Counted from the first letter of the stretch, positions 7,543 through 17,556 are shown. The stretch is DNA of 33,519 bases from Draconibacterium orientale (GCA_020721645.1 DYMH01000026.1:1-33519), one strand, 5' to 3'. Program-made: numbers and translations. The notes: generated by a model from the letters alone, not told the origin.

Positions 7543-9588
7543 ATGAAGAGCAGAATTGTTTTTACCGTTTTTGTTGCGATTTATTTGTTAAATTCCGGCA
7601 CATTATTTTCCCAAATTGTGAAAATTCTGCCGGCACCGATTACAATTCCGGGCTATTCGGTAAAATCTCCTTATGTGAGTTACGATGGACAAAATATGGT
7701 TTTCATACTCGAAAACAAAGATTCATCAATTGTGGTTGAATCGCAACGCACCATTGACGGTGTTTGGGGAAAACCGAAATCGATAACAGCAATTAATAAA
7801 TTCGATACAAAACCTTTTTTTATCGAAGCACCCTCCTACAATCAAGATGTTACGGAGTTGTATTTCAGTTTGTTGTACGATATCAAAGATTCCACGGCAG
7901 ATATTTACAGCTCGAAAAAAATTGCCGGCAAATGGCAAAAACCCGTAAAATTGCCAAAACCAATCAATACAGCCCAATTCGAAAGCGACCCATGTCTTTC
8001 GCCGGACGGGAAAACCCTGTTTTTTGTTCGTAATTTTGATAATCCGGAAATAAAAGATTTTCAATGCACTGTAATTTATTCTTCAAAATTTTCGGATTCG
8101 GTTTGGAGCGAACCAAAACTACTGCCATCGCCTGTAAACAGTGGTTGCGATGGTGCTCCTCGCATGGCAGCCGATGGTAAAACTTTATACATGTCGTCGA
8201 TTCGAGAAGAAGGAAAGGGAGGGAGCGACCTGTATTTTGCAAAAAATATCACTGAAAACGTGTGGATAAGCCCCATTGCAATCGATACCCTGAATACCGA
8301 AAAAAATGAAATGTATCCTTCGGTGAGCTCTGTCGAAAATACGATTTGTTTAGAAACATCGGAAAAAAACCGCCGAAAAAGCTTAAAATTAGCTGCTTAT
8401 GCAAATTTGCCCAACAAATTCAGTCCCGAAAAAGTTGTGATTCTCAACGGCATTATTTCCGATAAAAATTCGAGCAAGCCTTTGCCTGCCCGTGTAGATT
8501 TGATTGACCCAAATTCATCAACACTCATATATTCGGCTTTTTCAGATGCTTTCGACGGAAAATATTCCATCGTCTTGCAACAAGAAAAAAATTACAGAAT
8601 AGACATCTCGTCTGCCGGATATTCACATGTTATATTTGATTACAGCACGGAAAAAATCAAAGAAAGTTTCAGCGAAAAACGTGATTTTACTTTATTCAAC
8701 GAAGTTGTTCTGTTACTATCTGTTTTCGACAGTGAAATTTTTGAACCTTTGAAATCCGAAGTCCGAATCTATGACAACGATTTGGGAAACGAAATAACTC
8801 TCAATCTGAACGAAACAGGTAAAGGAAAATATAATTTGATATTGCCCGCAGGCAAAAAATATCGGATAACAGCATCGAAAAAACGTTTCGAGCCCAACGG
8901 TTTCTTACTCGATTTAAGCGGTGTGGTTCAGTTCAGCGAATTTGAACGCGATATTGAACTCACTCAGGCAAAAGTAGATTTTAAAATTGGCATTTTGGAT
9001 TCCGAAACAGGCGAAGGTGTTGATGTAGAGCTCGAAATTACAAACCTTACAACCAATGAACGTATCACAAAAAAAGTAAAAACCGATGCCGATGGAAAGG
9101 TTACCGTCAGTTTGAGAGACGGAGACCGTTATGACATCAGTGTAAGCCCGAAAGGATATGCTTTTTTCAACACCGTTATCGAGCCGGAATCGGAGGGGGG
9201 CGAAAATTTTGTTGACCTAAAATTGCAACCACTCAAACAGGAAACGAAAGTGGAACTCAGCGATATTACTTTTGAATTTAACTCTGCCGACCTGAACAGC
9301 AGCTCGTTTCCCGAACTCGAACGCTTGACTAAACTGATGCAAATCAATCCGGAAATGAAAATTGAAATTTCGGCACATACCGATGATGTCGGGGCACAAA
9401 ATTACAATTTAAAACTTTCAACAAAGCGTGCTCAGTCTGTATTGAATTATCTGATAGACAAAGGAATGAACGCAAAAAATATCAGTTCAAAAGGCTATGG
9501 GAAGTCTCAGCCAAAATATTTGCCTGAAAACACCGAAGAAAACCGTTCAAGAAATAGGCGAGTCGAAATGAAAATTCTTTCATTGTAA
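7543..9588 (+). CDS. PD40 propeller/OmpA-family outer-membrane protein
   Basis: The 681-residue product has a signal peptide (about 1-24). It continues with a region of WD40-like PD40 repeats (about 40-280, e.g. 'DGKTLFFVRNFD' and 'DGKTLYMSS'). Then come two or three carboxypeptidase-regulatory-like beta-sandwich segments (about 295-565) and a C-terminal OmpA peptidoglycan-binding domain (about 570-680). The OmpA domain has 'ISAHTDDVG', 'LSTKRAQSV' and 'NRSRNRRVEM'. This architecture is common in Bacteroidota; PorE of the type IX secretion system has a related layout, but this protein is not clearly PorE. It probably anchors a periplasmic complex to peptidoglycan with the VWA and downstream proteins. 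Confidence 0.9.
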   Translation: MKSRIVFTVFVAIYLLNSGTLFSQIVKILPAPITIPGYSVKSPYVSYDGQNMVFILENKDSSIVVESQRTIDGVWGKPKSITAINKFDTKPFFIEAPSYNQDVTELYFSLLYDIKDSTADIYSSKKIAGKWQKPVKLPKPINTAQFESDPCLSPDGKTLFFVRNFDNPEIKDFQCTVIYSSKFSDSVWSEPKLLPSPVNSGCDGAPRMAADGKTLYMSSIREEGKGGSDLYFAKNITENVWISPIAIDTLNTEKNEMYPSVSSVENTICLETSEKNRRKSLKLAAYANLPNKFSPEKVVILNGIISDKNSSKPLPARVDLIDPNSSTLIYSAFSDAFDGKYSIVLQQEKNYRIDISSAGYSHVIFDYSTEKIKESFSEKRDFTLFNEVVLLLSVFDSEIFEPLKSEVRIYDNDLGNEITLNLNETGKGKYNLILPAGKKYRITASKKRFEPNGFLLDLSGVVQFSEFERDIELTQAKVDFKIGILDSETGEGVDVELEITNLTTNERITKKVKTDADGKVTVSLRDGDRYDISVSPKGYAFFNTVIEPESEGGENFVDLKLQPLKQETKVELSDITFEFNSADLNSSSFPELERLTKLMQINPEMKIEISAHTDDVGAQNYNLKLSTKRAQSVLNYLIDKGMNAKNISSKGYGKSQPKYLPENTEENRSRNRRVEMKILSL

Positions 9589-9657
9589 GGATTATCTAAA
9601 AAATAGTGTTATTTATTAATGAGGTTAATGTTAGAATAACGATTTAACTGTATTATT

Positions 9658-11871
9658 ATGAATAAGTTTGTAATTGCTTTCTCTGCGATTTTTCTCGCTT
9701 TGTTGATTTCGGTTTCGGCAGAGGCTCAGCGAAAATTCAAATACAAAGATATCTACGAAGTGATTTTAACCGGCGATAAAGAATCTTCGTACACTCAGTT
9801 GTTAGCTTTTCAAAAGCAAGACCCTCATTTTGCAAATACCTATTTTCAATTGGCTCTTATTGCCAAATTTTGGGCACAACAATACGACCCGTTAACGGAT
9901 TTTCCGATGGTCGAATTTTTCATTTATAACACAAAATTATATTTGGGTTTGGCAAAGTTGAAAATGCTCGATGAATCCGGAAGAAATCGAGAATATTACG
10001 AAAATGCAGGCATCGTGCCGAAAAAGAAAAAAATTCAAACAGAAGACATTCTTGCTTTTCTCGACTCAAATTTGGTGGAAATTAAAAATTATGAGCAAAA
10101 TGTTACGCTTATCTCTAATTATTTCAATAAATCGGTAGAATATTATAACAACTGTGTTATAATTTATAAACAGGTAAATGCCGATTATAATAACATCAAA
10201 GACATCTATTTGGGGTCGGAACCCGAACTTGCAGAAAAATTGTTGAAAATTAAAAATGATTTCGATTCAACTTTACTATTTTTTAAAAATTTTTCGACAG
10301 CCATTGTGAAATATCCGATTTTGAATTATCACCAAAAATACGAACTCAAAACGATAGAAACCTATCGGCTTGACGGACTGACACATTCAAATTTCCTAAA
10401 AAATGAAATTGTTTTGTGGAATTATGCAACTTGGGTGAACGAAATTAATAAAATAAAATCATCTCAAATTTCAGCAAATTCAAAAGAAATTTCTAAAATC
10501 AATAAAATAGTTGTCGAAAATTTACGCATGGTTGCCGATGGAAATTATTCCGATGAACGGAAACCTTTTTCTCTTGATGAAAAATTTATCTATCGAATCG
10601 AAAAATACGATAATTCATCGATGCTCACCGAGCTTTTTCGTTTGAATGAAGCTTTAATTAATTTCACAATCGGTACAAAATCAAATTATAACAATCCGTC
10701 AATCGACAAAATTCCTTTTTTTAAAAGAGCTCGATATTTCCATGATTTGGTTTCAAAAAAGAAATCTGTTGATAGTCTGAATCATATTTTTGAACAAAAA
10801 ATAACGAGTGAAAACATTCGTAAATACACCGAATTTTATCAAAATAATTATTCCGGACGCACCGGATTGAAAGAATATTCTTTTCGCCAAAAAATAAATA
10901 CCGAAAGTTTGATGAATAGTGCCTATCAAAATTTACAAACTTTTCTGTTTTTCGATTTAAAATACAAATTATCGGATACAATTTCTGTTGCCGATAAAAG
11001 CCTCGTTTCAGCACTAACGGTTTTAAAACCCAAGACTTCGTTTCTTAAACCGAAAATCGGTTATATAACAGATGTCGTAGAAAATGAAAACAAAACAAAA
11101 TTAAATGTTGGGTATTACATTGAGCAAAATTCCCAAATTTCGGCTTTTGTTGCAAATAGTGATTCGCTGGGCAATATCACAAAAATTCGTTCCCAAAAAA
11201 CAAACAGCAACTCATCGGATAAAGCTGTTGCTGCCTGTTCATTTGCCGGTGGATATTATGTTTTGCTCAATTCAAATGAAGCTTCTCAAAGTAAAAATGT
11301 GATTCTGGTTTTGGATAAATCGGGCAATGAAATTAAACGTATCAAATTAGAAATCAATGAGTTTCCGCGACTTATGAAATACGATGAAATCAACGATAAT
11401 ATCCTTTGTGTTTTTGGCGGAACCAACGAAAATGACCAAAACAACTTAACTATAATGAATCTCAATGCACTGGATCAAAGCATTGTTTTTCAGTCAAAAA
11501 TTGCAATCAAAGGACAGGTTTTCGAAGTGTTAAAAATGGACAAGAATTTTTTTGTTTTTTGCAATTTCACTTCGTATCAACTTGCAGAGGGAAGCGAAAT
11601 TCGTTCGCAAGCCGGGAATGCTGATTCACAAACAAATATCGCACTTTTTGTATTCGATGGAACGGGAAATTTGATGCAAAATACGCCATATTTAAGCACA
11701 CAATCGTATTTCGGACTCAAAGCCTTGAAATTGAGCAGCAATAAAATAAATATTCTTGGGCTTAAAGGCGAATATTTACCGGGAAACTTGTCGGAATTAA
11801 AAAATAAGCCCTTATTTTATTCGATTGTCGATGCAAAAGCAACCGAATTGTTTGTAAATTGGCATGATTAA
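9658..11871 (+). CDS. Large exported protein, TPR-like N-terminus, unknown function
   Basis: The 737-residue product has a signal peptide (about 1-23, ending AEAQ). The N-terminal third is helical, with phrases such as 'YTQLLAFQKQDPHFANTYFQLALIAKFWAQ' that resemble a degenerate tetratricopeptide repeat. The last ~270 residues look beta-rich, with short repeated strands such as 'YYVLLNS', 'ILCVFGGT' and 'FFVFCNF' suggestive of a propeller. No family was recognised. It starts 69 bp after the OmpA-family gene and is probably part of the same envelope operon, where it may act as a periplasmic scaffold. Confidence 0.78.
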   Translation: MNKFVIAFSAIFLALLISVSAEAQRKFKYKDIYEVILTGDKESSYTQLLAFQKQDPHFANTYFQLALIAKFWAQQYDPLTDFPMVEFFIYNTKLYLGLAKLKMLDESGRNREYYENAGIVPKKKKIQTEDILAFLDSNLVEIKNYEQNVTLISNYFNKSVEYYNNCVIIYKQVNADYNNIKDIYLGSEPELAEKLLKIKNDFDSTLLFFKNFSTAIVKYPILNYHQKYELKTIETYRLDGLTHSNFLKNEIVLWNYATWVNEINKIKSSQISANSKEISKINKIVVENLRMVADGNYSDERKPFSLDEKFIYRIEKYDNSSMLTELFRLNEALINFTIGTKSNYNNPSIDKIPFFKRARYFHDLVSKKKSVDSLNHIFEQKITSENIRKYTEFYQNNYSGRTGLKEYSFRQKINTESLMNSAYQNLQTFLFFDLKYKLSDTISVADKSLVSALTVLKPKTSFLKPKIGYITDVVENENKTKLNVGYYIEQNSQISAFVANSDSLGNITKIRSQKTNSNSSDKAVAACSFAGGYYVLLNSNEASQSKNVILVLDKSGNEIKRIKLEINEFPRLMKYDEINDNILCVFGGTNENDQNNLTIMNLNALDQSIVFQSKIAIKGQVFEVLKMDKNFFVFCNFTSYQLAEGSEIRSQAGNADSQTNIALFVFDGTGNLMQNTPYLSTQSYFGLKALKLSSNKINILGLKGEYLPGNLSELKNKPLFYSIVDAKATELFVNWHD

Positions 11872-11971
11872 TGCCCTAAAACTTATCAATAGCACAAAAA
11901 CACATTCGATTCAACTTAAAATTTTTTATTTCCCGAATATTAACTTAATTTTAGAATTAAATACAAATTAG

Positions 11972-11979
11972 TATATTTG
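11972..11979 (+). promoter_or_regulatory. Candidate Bacteroidota -7 box, TATATTTG
   Basis: The octamer fits TAnnTTTG and lies 14 bp before the ATG of the propeller/SpoIIE sensor gene, within an A/T-rich 122-bp spacer. It suggests that the sensor has its own promoter. No convincing -33 element was found. Confidence 0.45.
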
Positions 11980-11993
11980 TCTGAATTGAAAAA

Positions 11994-14900
11994 ATGAAAA
12001 TGTATCAAAAAGTTATCAATACATTACTACTAATTTTAATAAACACCTTAGTTTTCGCACAACCCGAAAGCATACGGATGCCCTTTATAAAAAATTTCAG
12101 TCACGAAGATTACAATTCATCAGCACAAAATTGGGACATTGTACAAGACAATCGCGGCGTGATGTATTTTGGAAATTCTTCGGCAATTCTCGAATATGAC
12201 GGGCACAATTGGCGACAAATCTTCGTTCCCAATAAATCAACTGTCTATTCATTGTGTAAAGATAACAACGGTCGCATCTATGCCGGAGCCAAAAACGAAC
12301 TCGGATATATTAAGTCCGATTCCTCGGGACAGATGCAATATTTCTCGATACTTGACAAATTACCAAAAGAATATCAAACGTTTTCGTTTATCAAAAATAT
12401 TATGGTAACAGCGGATAATGAAGTGATATTTGTAAGCAGCGTTTCACTTTTTATATACAAAGACCAAAAATTCAGCGTTATCAATACAAAAACTCAAAAA
12501 AATCGATTCCTCAATATCTTTAAAATTAATAACAAAATATATGTCGATGAAAAAGGCATTGGAATATGGGAATATAAAAATGCCACCCTGGTTCTATTGA
12601 AAGGAACAGAGGAATTGAAAGACCTCACGGTTACCGCCATGTTTCCGATGCTTAACGGTGATATTCAAATTGTTGCTTTCAACGAAGGAAGTTTTATCTA
12701 TCAAAAAGGGAAAATTGAAAAAAGTAAAAATTCGGCCATGCTTGCCGATATCTATTCCTATACACAGGCTCCGAACGGCGATTTTATTCTCGGATTGTTT
12801 ACAAAAGGTATATTAATCGTAGATAAAAATCTCAACATAAAAAAATATATCAACGATACAAGAGGCTTGAAAAATAATGAAGTACGAAAAACATATATCG
12901 ACCGCAATGGGAATGTTTGGTTGGCTTTAAACAACGGAATTTCAATAATTTACGATAATCCGTATGCCTATTTTGGAAGCAATATCGGTTTAACAATGAC
13001 CGTGAACACGGCAGCTTATTTTGAAGGGAAAATATTTACAGGAAGTTCTCTCGGAGTGTATTCTATGGACGTAAATAAGACTCCGCTCGAAGAATTGAAA
13101 TTCGATAAAATCAGTGTTGATACCAAAAATGCCTTCGATGTTTGGCAAATTGACACAGTAAACAATTATTTAATCTGTGCCGGAGCCAGCGGTTTGTTTA
13201 CTATTAAAAATAACAGAGCAAACTATATCAGCGAAGGCGTGAGTGTGAAAAAATTTATCACACTTTCAAAACAAAAAGGCACAATTATAGCTGCAACCGG
13301 TACAGGGCTTTCATTGTATCGATTAACGAAAAATGGCTGGAAACACGCTTCGGATATTAAAAATTTTTCGCAGGTATGTCGTCATCTCGAAGAAGATGCC
13401 GATGGTACAATCTGGATAACCGACAAAAGTAAAGGCGTTTATCACGTTAAACTCAATGAAACACTTGATTCTGCAATAACCGTTGATTTTTTTGATATTT
13501 CCAACGGCTTGCCCGACAATTTAGGAAACTATGTGTTTAAAGTGAACCAAAAAATTACTTTTGGTACAATTGCCGGATTTTACAAATTTATAAGTTCGCA
13601 GAAAAAGTTTGTAAAAGATGAACAAATGAACACACTTTTCGGCGGAGAAATTGCCGTAGTAGCTCTTTCGGAATATTCAAACGGCGACCTCCTTTACAAA
13701 GAAGAAGTAACCAACAAAAGATTGAACAAAACAGAATGGATACTCAGCCTATTGAAAAAAAATGGAGACATATACGAAAGTTTAAAAGTGCCTTTTCTGA
13801 AATTGAAAAATAATATCTTTTGTTTTGAACGTATTGTAAATGACCAGATTATCGTTGGAACCGAAAAAGGATTTGTACTATATGATATGAGTGCCCCCAA
13901 AGATTTTAGTACGCCCTATCCTGCAATAATACGTCATGTTGAATTTGTGGCAAACGATTCGGTACTATACGGAGGAACATTTTTCGATGAATCGGGCAAT
14001 GCCACAATGATTCAAACAACCAATCAAATTGATGCAATAAAATACGAATATCGAGATTTGCGTTTTTCGTATTCCACTTTATTTTACGAAGAATCCGATA
14101 AAAATGTGTATAAATACTTTCTCGAAGGTTATGATAAAACTTGGTCGGAATGGACATCGAAGACCGAAAAAGAATACACCAACTTATCGCCCGGAATGTA
14201 CATTTTTCAGGTAAAAGCCCGAAATATTTATGGCGTTGAAAGTACCGTTGCTACATATTCGTTTGAAGTTACACCGCCGTGGTATCTCACAATTTGGGCA
14301 TATTTTTTATATTTTTTATTGGGCATTTTGCTTATTTGGGGAATAGTTCAATTGAGTATCCGTAGAGTAAAACATCAGAAAGAAGTTTTGGAACACATTG
14401 TAGAAGAACGAACAGCGACTATTCAAACAAAAAACAAAGAACTCGAAGAACAAAAACTGGAAATCGAAATCAGAAATCATAAACTGTTTGAACAGAATGA
14501 ATTAATAGAAAAGAAAAACAAGGATATAACCGCAAGCATTACGTATGCCAAAAGAATACAAGAAGCAATGTTGCCCTTGGAAGAAACGATTCGCAAATCA
14601 TTGTCCGATTATTTTATTGTATTTCGCCCCAGAGACATTGTCAGCGGCGATTTTTATTGGTTTGCACAAAAAAGCGGAAAAATTGTTTTCACAGCAGTTG
14701 ATTGTACCGGACACGGTGTTCCGGGTGCGTTTATGAGCATGATTGGCAGTGAAGTACTGACAACATTGACAAATAAAAATATTCTTGAATCGAATGCAAT
14801 TTTAGATAAAATGAACGAATATGTCGTTCGTGCCTTAAAACAAGATGCCACAGAAAATCAAGACGGCATGGACATTGCACTGTGCGTTATCGACAAAGAG

Positions 14901-15263
14901 AAAAAAACTTTGGAATACTCCGGAGCTAAAAATCCATTGGTTTACATTCAAAATAACGAACTATTTCAAATCAAAGCCGACAAGCAATCGGTGGGAGGAT
15001 ACCAAAGCGGCAAAACTTTTACAAAAAATGTGGTTAATTATCAAAGTCCCACGTGGTTTTATATTTTTACCGATGGAATACAAGACCAATTCGGCGGGCA
15101 ATTTGAACGCAAATTTATGATAAAACGCCTCAAAGAACTCCTTTTCGAGAATCACCAAAAAACACCTGCCGAACAAAAAGCAATTCTCGACAAAGCAATC
15201 GTAGATTGGATGAAAAATCATGAACAAACCGATGATATTCTGTTGATTGGTTTTATGTTATAA
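11994..15263 (+). CDS. Beta-propeller sensor with SpoIIE/PP2C phosphatase output
   Basis: The 1089-residue product has a signal peptide (about 1-23), then a long periplasmic region of two-component-regulator-propeller (Reg_prop) repeats with phrases like 'DRNGNVWLALNNGISII' and 'DADGTIWITDKSKGVYHV'. A Y_Y_Y domain (about 676-762), one membrane helix (about 763-790), a coiled coil (about 795-845) and a SpoIIE/PP2C domain (about 847-1089) follow. Candidate metal ligands are present: D886 in 'SGDFYW', D903 in 'DCTGHGVPG', D1027 in 'FTDG' and D1080-D1081 in 'QTDDILL'. An external ligand probably controls dephosphorylation of a cytoplasmic Ser/Thr-phosphoprotein, often an anti-sigma-factor antagonist. 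No STAS or anti-sigma gene is adjacent. Confidence 0.93.
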   Translation: MKMYQKVINTLLLILINTLVFAQPESIRMPFIKNFSHEDYNSSAQNWDIVQDNRGVMYFGNSSAILEYDGHNWRQIFVPNKSTVYSLCKDNNGRIYAGAKNELGYIKSDSSGQMQYFSILDKLPKEYQTFSFIKNIMVTADNEVIFVSSVSLFIYKDQKFSVINTKTQKNRFLNIFKINNKIYVDEKGIGIWEYKNATLVLLKGTEELKDLTVTAMFPMLNGDIQIVAFNEGSFIYQKGKIEKSKNSAMLADIYSYTQAPNGDFILGLFTKGILIVDKNLNIKKYINDTRGLKNNEVRKTYIDRNGNVWLALNNGISIIYDNPYAYFGSNIGLTMTVNTAAYFEGKIFTGSSLGVYSMDVNKTPLEELKFDKISVDTKNAFDVWQIDTVNNYLICAGASGLFTIKNNRANYISEGVSVKKFITLSKQKGTIIAATGTGLSLYRLTKNGWKHASDIKNFSQVCRHLEEDADGTIWITDKSKGVYHVKLNETLDSAITVDFFDISNGLPDNLGNYVFKVNQKITFGTIAGFYKFISSQKKFVKDEQMNTLFGGEIAVVALSEYSNGDLLYKEEVTNKRLNKTEWILSLLKKNGDIYESLKVPFLKLKNNIFCFERIVNDQIIVGTEKGFVLYDMSAPKDFSTPYPAIIRHVEFVANDSVLYGGTFFDESGNATMIQTTNQIDAIKYEYRDLRFSYSTLFYEESDKNVYKYFLEGYDKTWSEWTSKTEKEYTNLSPGMYIFQVKARNIYGVESTVATYSFEVTPPWYLTIWAYFLYFLLGILLIWGIVQLSIRRVKHQKEVLEHIVEERTATIQTKNKELEEQKLEIEIRNHKLFEQNELIEKKNKDITASITYAKRIQEAMLPLEETIRKSLSDYFIVFRPRDIVSGDFYWFAQKSGKIVFTAVDCTGHGVPGAFMSMIGSEVLTTLTNKNILESNAILDKMNEYVVRALKQDATENQDGMDIALCVIDKEKKTLEYSGAKNPLVYIQNNELFQIKADKQSVGGYQSGKTFTKNVVNYQSPTWFYIFTDGIQDQFGGQFERKFMIKRLKELLFENHQKTPAEQKAILDKAIVDWMKNHEQTDDILLIGFML

Positions 15264-15392
15264 ATATAACCCGCAAAAAAAATATAAAATTTCCTTCGCA
15301 GAGATTTTAAATTTAAATCGTCATTTTAACTTTCGATTTTGTTAATATATGTTAATTCCTTGTAATTATAAGGAAACGGCATTTATTTTCGC

Positions 15393-15400
15393 TATTTTTG
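15393..15400 (+). promoter_or_regulatory. Candidate Bacteroidota -7 box, TATTTTTG
   Basis: The octamer fits TAnnTTTG and lies 23 bp before the ATG at 15424. It sits inside the reading frame opened by an earlier in-frame ATG (15349), which argues that the earlier ATG is not the real start. No clear -33 element was seen. Confidence 0.45.
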
Positions 15401-15423
15401 TATTTAAGTTAATAGAAAAAATT

Positions 15424-17262
15424 ATGTATAACCACCTAAAAATGCACACATTCCATATTCCGGTAATGGGAACCGGCTACACTATTGATACCCCGGCACG
15501 TGTTGCACATCTTGGTATTTCATCGGTAATATCTTTGGTCGATGATATGCTGACAGAGAAATTTCGAGAACTCCATAATCGACGAATGGGCAAACCATTT
15601 CAAGCAATATCCGACAAGATAGACGATTTTCGGGCAAAACGCATTACAGCTTTTCTCAATACAATAGATGAAGTTGTTCAAAAGAAATTTGCCGAACTCA
15701 AGATTTCGATACAAAAAAAATCGGAAGATTTTGAGAAATATATTGAAACATTGCCCGATTTTGCCGAACTCAAAGAACGTTTTGCTCAAGCCAAACTTTC
15801 CGACAATTGGACTGATTTTGTTGCAAAAATGCAAGAAAATATGCAAAGGGGAAGTATCGATGTCAATATTATGACTAAACTCGATAAACCCAATTTCAAA
15901 GACGGCAAACGCCTGCCCGATGAGTACAACGATGCACATGCCGCATTGCGTGGGTTTGCCAACAGTAATTTAGATTCTTCAATTGTTTTTTCTGCCGGAA
16001 TGAATCCGCGTTTATATACATATATCGAAAAATTCGATGACTTTTTCCCGGATAAAAACGGGTACACAAAAAAACGTATCATATTGAAAGTCAGCGATTA
16101 TCGTTCAGCACAAATACAAAGTAAATTTTTGGCAAAAAAAGGTATTTGGGTATCAGAATTTCGTATCGAATCGGGCTTAAATTGTGGCGGACACGCTTTT
16201 GCTTCCGATGGAATTTTGGTAGGGCAAGTCCTTGAAGAATATAAAGAAAAACGCGAAGAACTCACCGCCGAAATGAAAGAACTCTATTTCGATGGGTTGA
16301 AAAATACAAATCGCAACATGCCATCCGAAGAACCAAAAATCCGTATCACATATCAAGGTGGTGTTGGAACAGCAGGAGAGCATCAATTTTTATTAAACAA
16401 TTACGGTATCGAATCCGTAGGCTGGGGGACACCATTCCTGCTGGTTCCGGAAGCCGTTGCTGTTGATAAAGAAACCCTGCAATTATTAAGTGCAGCCAAA
16501 GAAGATGATCTTTATTTGAGTGAAATATCGCCGCTGGGCGTTTTATTTAACAATTTAAAAAATAATACACGGGATATTGAAAAAGAAAAATATATCCAAA
16601 ATGGTACGCCCGGATATCCTTGCACAAAAAAATATTTAACATTAAACACAGAATATTCCGGAAAACAACTCTGTACAGCTTCCCGACAATATCAAAAAAT
16701 AAAAATTGCCGAATTGGTTCTGAAAAATCTTAAAGAATCTGAATTTGAAAAAGAATATCAAAAAATTACGGTAAAATCCTGTATTTGTGCCGGATTGGGC
16801 AGTTCGGCATTAATTTCGGAAGATTTAGATACACGGGTTGGAGGAAAAAGTGTTTCGATTTGTCCGGGACCTAATTTAGCTTACTTCACGAAAATAGTTC
16901 CTTTAAAAACCATGATAGACCACATTTACGGTCGAGTAAATATTATAACACAAAACGACCGTCCGAATTTTCTTATTAAAGAAGCCGGATTGTACATCGA
17001 ATATTTGAAAAATAAAATACAAAATTCCGAATTGCCGATGAATGAAAAAGTAAAAAAAGGTTTACGAGAGTTTAAAGATAATATTAAGTCGGGACTCGAA
17101 TATTATAGTAAATTATTTTCAGAAAATAATAGAATGTTTGATGATAAAACAAAAACAGGCATACAACGTTTAGCAGAAGCTCATTTCCAATTATCGAAAA
17201 TTAATATCGAAAATTCAATTGAGCCGGTTAAAACAAATTACTGCGAAGAAGTTGAAATATAG
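15424..17262 (+). CDS. Large conserved-looking protein, unrecognised family
   Basis: From the ATG at 15424 the product has 612 residues. An upstream in-frame ATG (15349) would add 25 poorly fitting residues and overlap a promoter-like box; ATG 15442 is a further option. Enzyme-like motifs stand out: 'FHIPVMGTGYTIDTPARVA' near the N-terminus, 'SGLNCGGHAFASDGILVG' from residue 250, 'ITYQGGVGTAGEH', and a Cys-x-Cys in 'SCICAGLGSSAL' (Cys453 and Cys455). Glycine-rich turns of this sort recall TIM-barrel flavoenzymes such as nitronate monooxygenase relatives, but no family can be named. No signal peptide is present, so it is probably cytoplasmic. It appears to be transcribed alone. Confidence 0.82.
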   Translation: MYNHLKMHTFHIPVMGTGYTIDTPARVAHLGISSVISLVDDMLTEKFRELHNRRMGKPFQAISDKIDDFRAKRITAFLNTIDEVVQKKFAELKISIQKKSEDFEKYIETLPDFAELKERFAQAKLSDNWTDFVAKMQENMQRGSIDVNIMTKLDKPNFKDGKRLPDEYNDAHAALRGFANSNLDSSIVFSAGMNPRLYTYIEKFDDFFPDKNGYTKKRIILKVSDYRSAQIQSKFLAKKGIWVSEFRIESGLNCGGHAFASDGILVGQVLEEYKEKREELTAEMKELYFDGLKNTNRNMPSEEPKIRITYQGGVGTAGEHQFLLNNYGIESVGWGTPFLLVPEAVAVDKETLQLLSAAKEDDLYLSEISPLGVLFNNLKNNTRDIEKEKYIQNGTPGYPCTKKYLTLNTEYSGKQLCTASRQYQKIKIAELVLKNLKESEFEKEYQKITVKSCICAGLGSSALISEDLDTRVGGKSVSICPGPNLAYFTKIVPLKTMIDHIYGRVNIITQNDRPNFLIKEAGLYIEYLKNKIQNSELPMNEKVKKGLREFKDNIKSGLEYYSKLFSENNRMFDDKTKTGIQRLAEAHFQLSKINIENSIEPVKTNYCEEVEI

Positions 17263-17271
17263 ATTAATTAA

Positions 17272-17303
17272 AGTTTGATTACTTGATGTGATGATGTGTT
17301 GAT
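17272..17303 (-). repeat. Octamer array ATCANNNN, four units
   Basis: Read on the minus strand, 8-bp units follow without gaps: ATCAACAC, ATCATCAC, ATCAAGTA and ATCAAACT. The array begins ten bases after the stop codon of the 612-residue protein gene. A matching four-unit array in the opposite orientation lies at 26235-26266. Confidence 0.6.
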
Positions 17304-17392
17304 AAGCTGAATATTATGCACTTACAAACATCTAAAAGTTATTAAATAAAGCGTTTTTAGTAACGTTAAAAATAGGACTGAATATTTCAAAT

Positions 17393-17416
17393 AAGCCCGA
17401 CACACCTGTCGGGCTT
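17393..17416. terminator. Perfect 10-bp hairpin, possible terminator
   Basis: AAGCCCGACA pairs fully with TGTCGGGCTT around a four-base CACC loop. The hairpin is G/C-rich against an A/T-rich background and lies 130 bp after the upstream gene. No U tract follows on the plus strand, so it may be a weak terminator or mRNA-stabilising stem-loop. The rest of the 17263-17556 spacer holds the octamer array and, at its right end, four heptamers with consensus NNNNATT (17521-17548) just before queE. Confidence 0.55.
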
Positions 17417-17556
17417 GATAATGACGAAAAATCTTCAATTTTATATTAAAAACTTCATAAGAAATCGGACAGATTTATTTGTATTTGATAACGTTCGTAT
17501 TCTCTTAAAAATAAAATTGTTATCATTAACCATTAATTATTAACAATTACTTACCA

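Noticed and set aside
7543-9588. PorE of the type IX secretion system
   Set aside because: The layout is related but the beta-sandwich content and lack of other por genes nearby do not allow the name.
15349-15423. Longer start for the 612-residue protein
   Set aside because: A TAnnTTTG promoter-like box lies inside this stretch, and the added residues read as non-coding A/T-rich sequence followed by a natural ATG at 15424.
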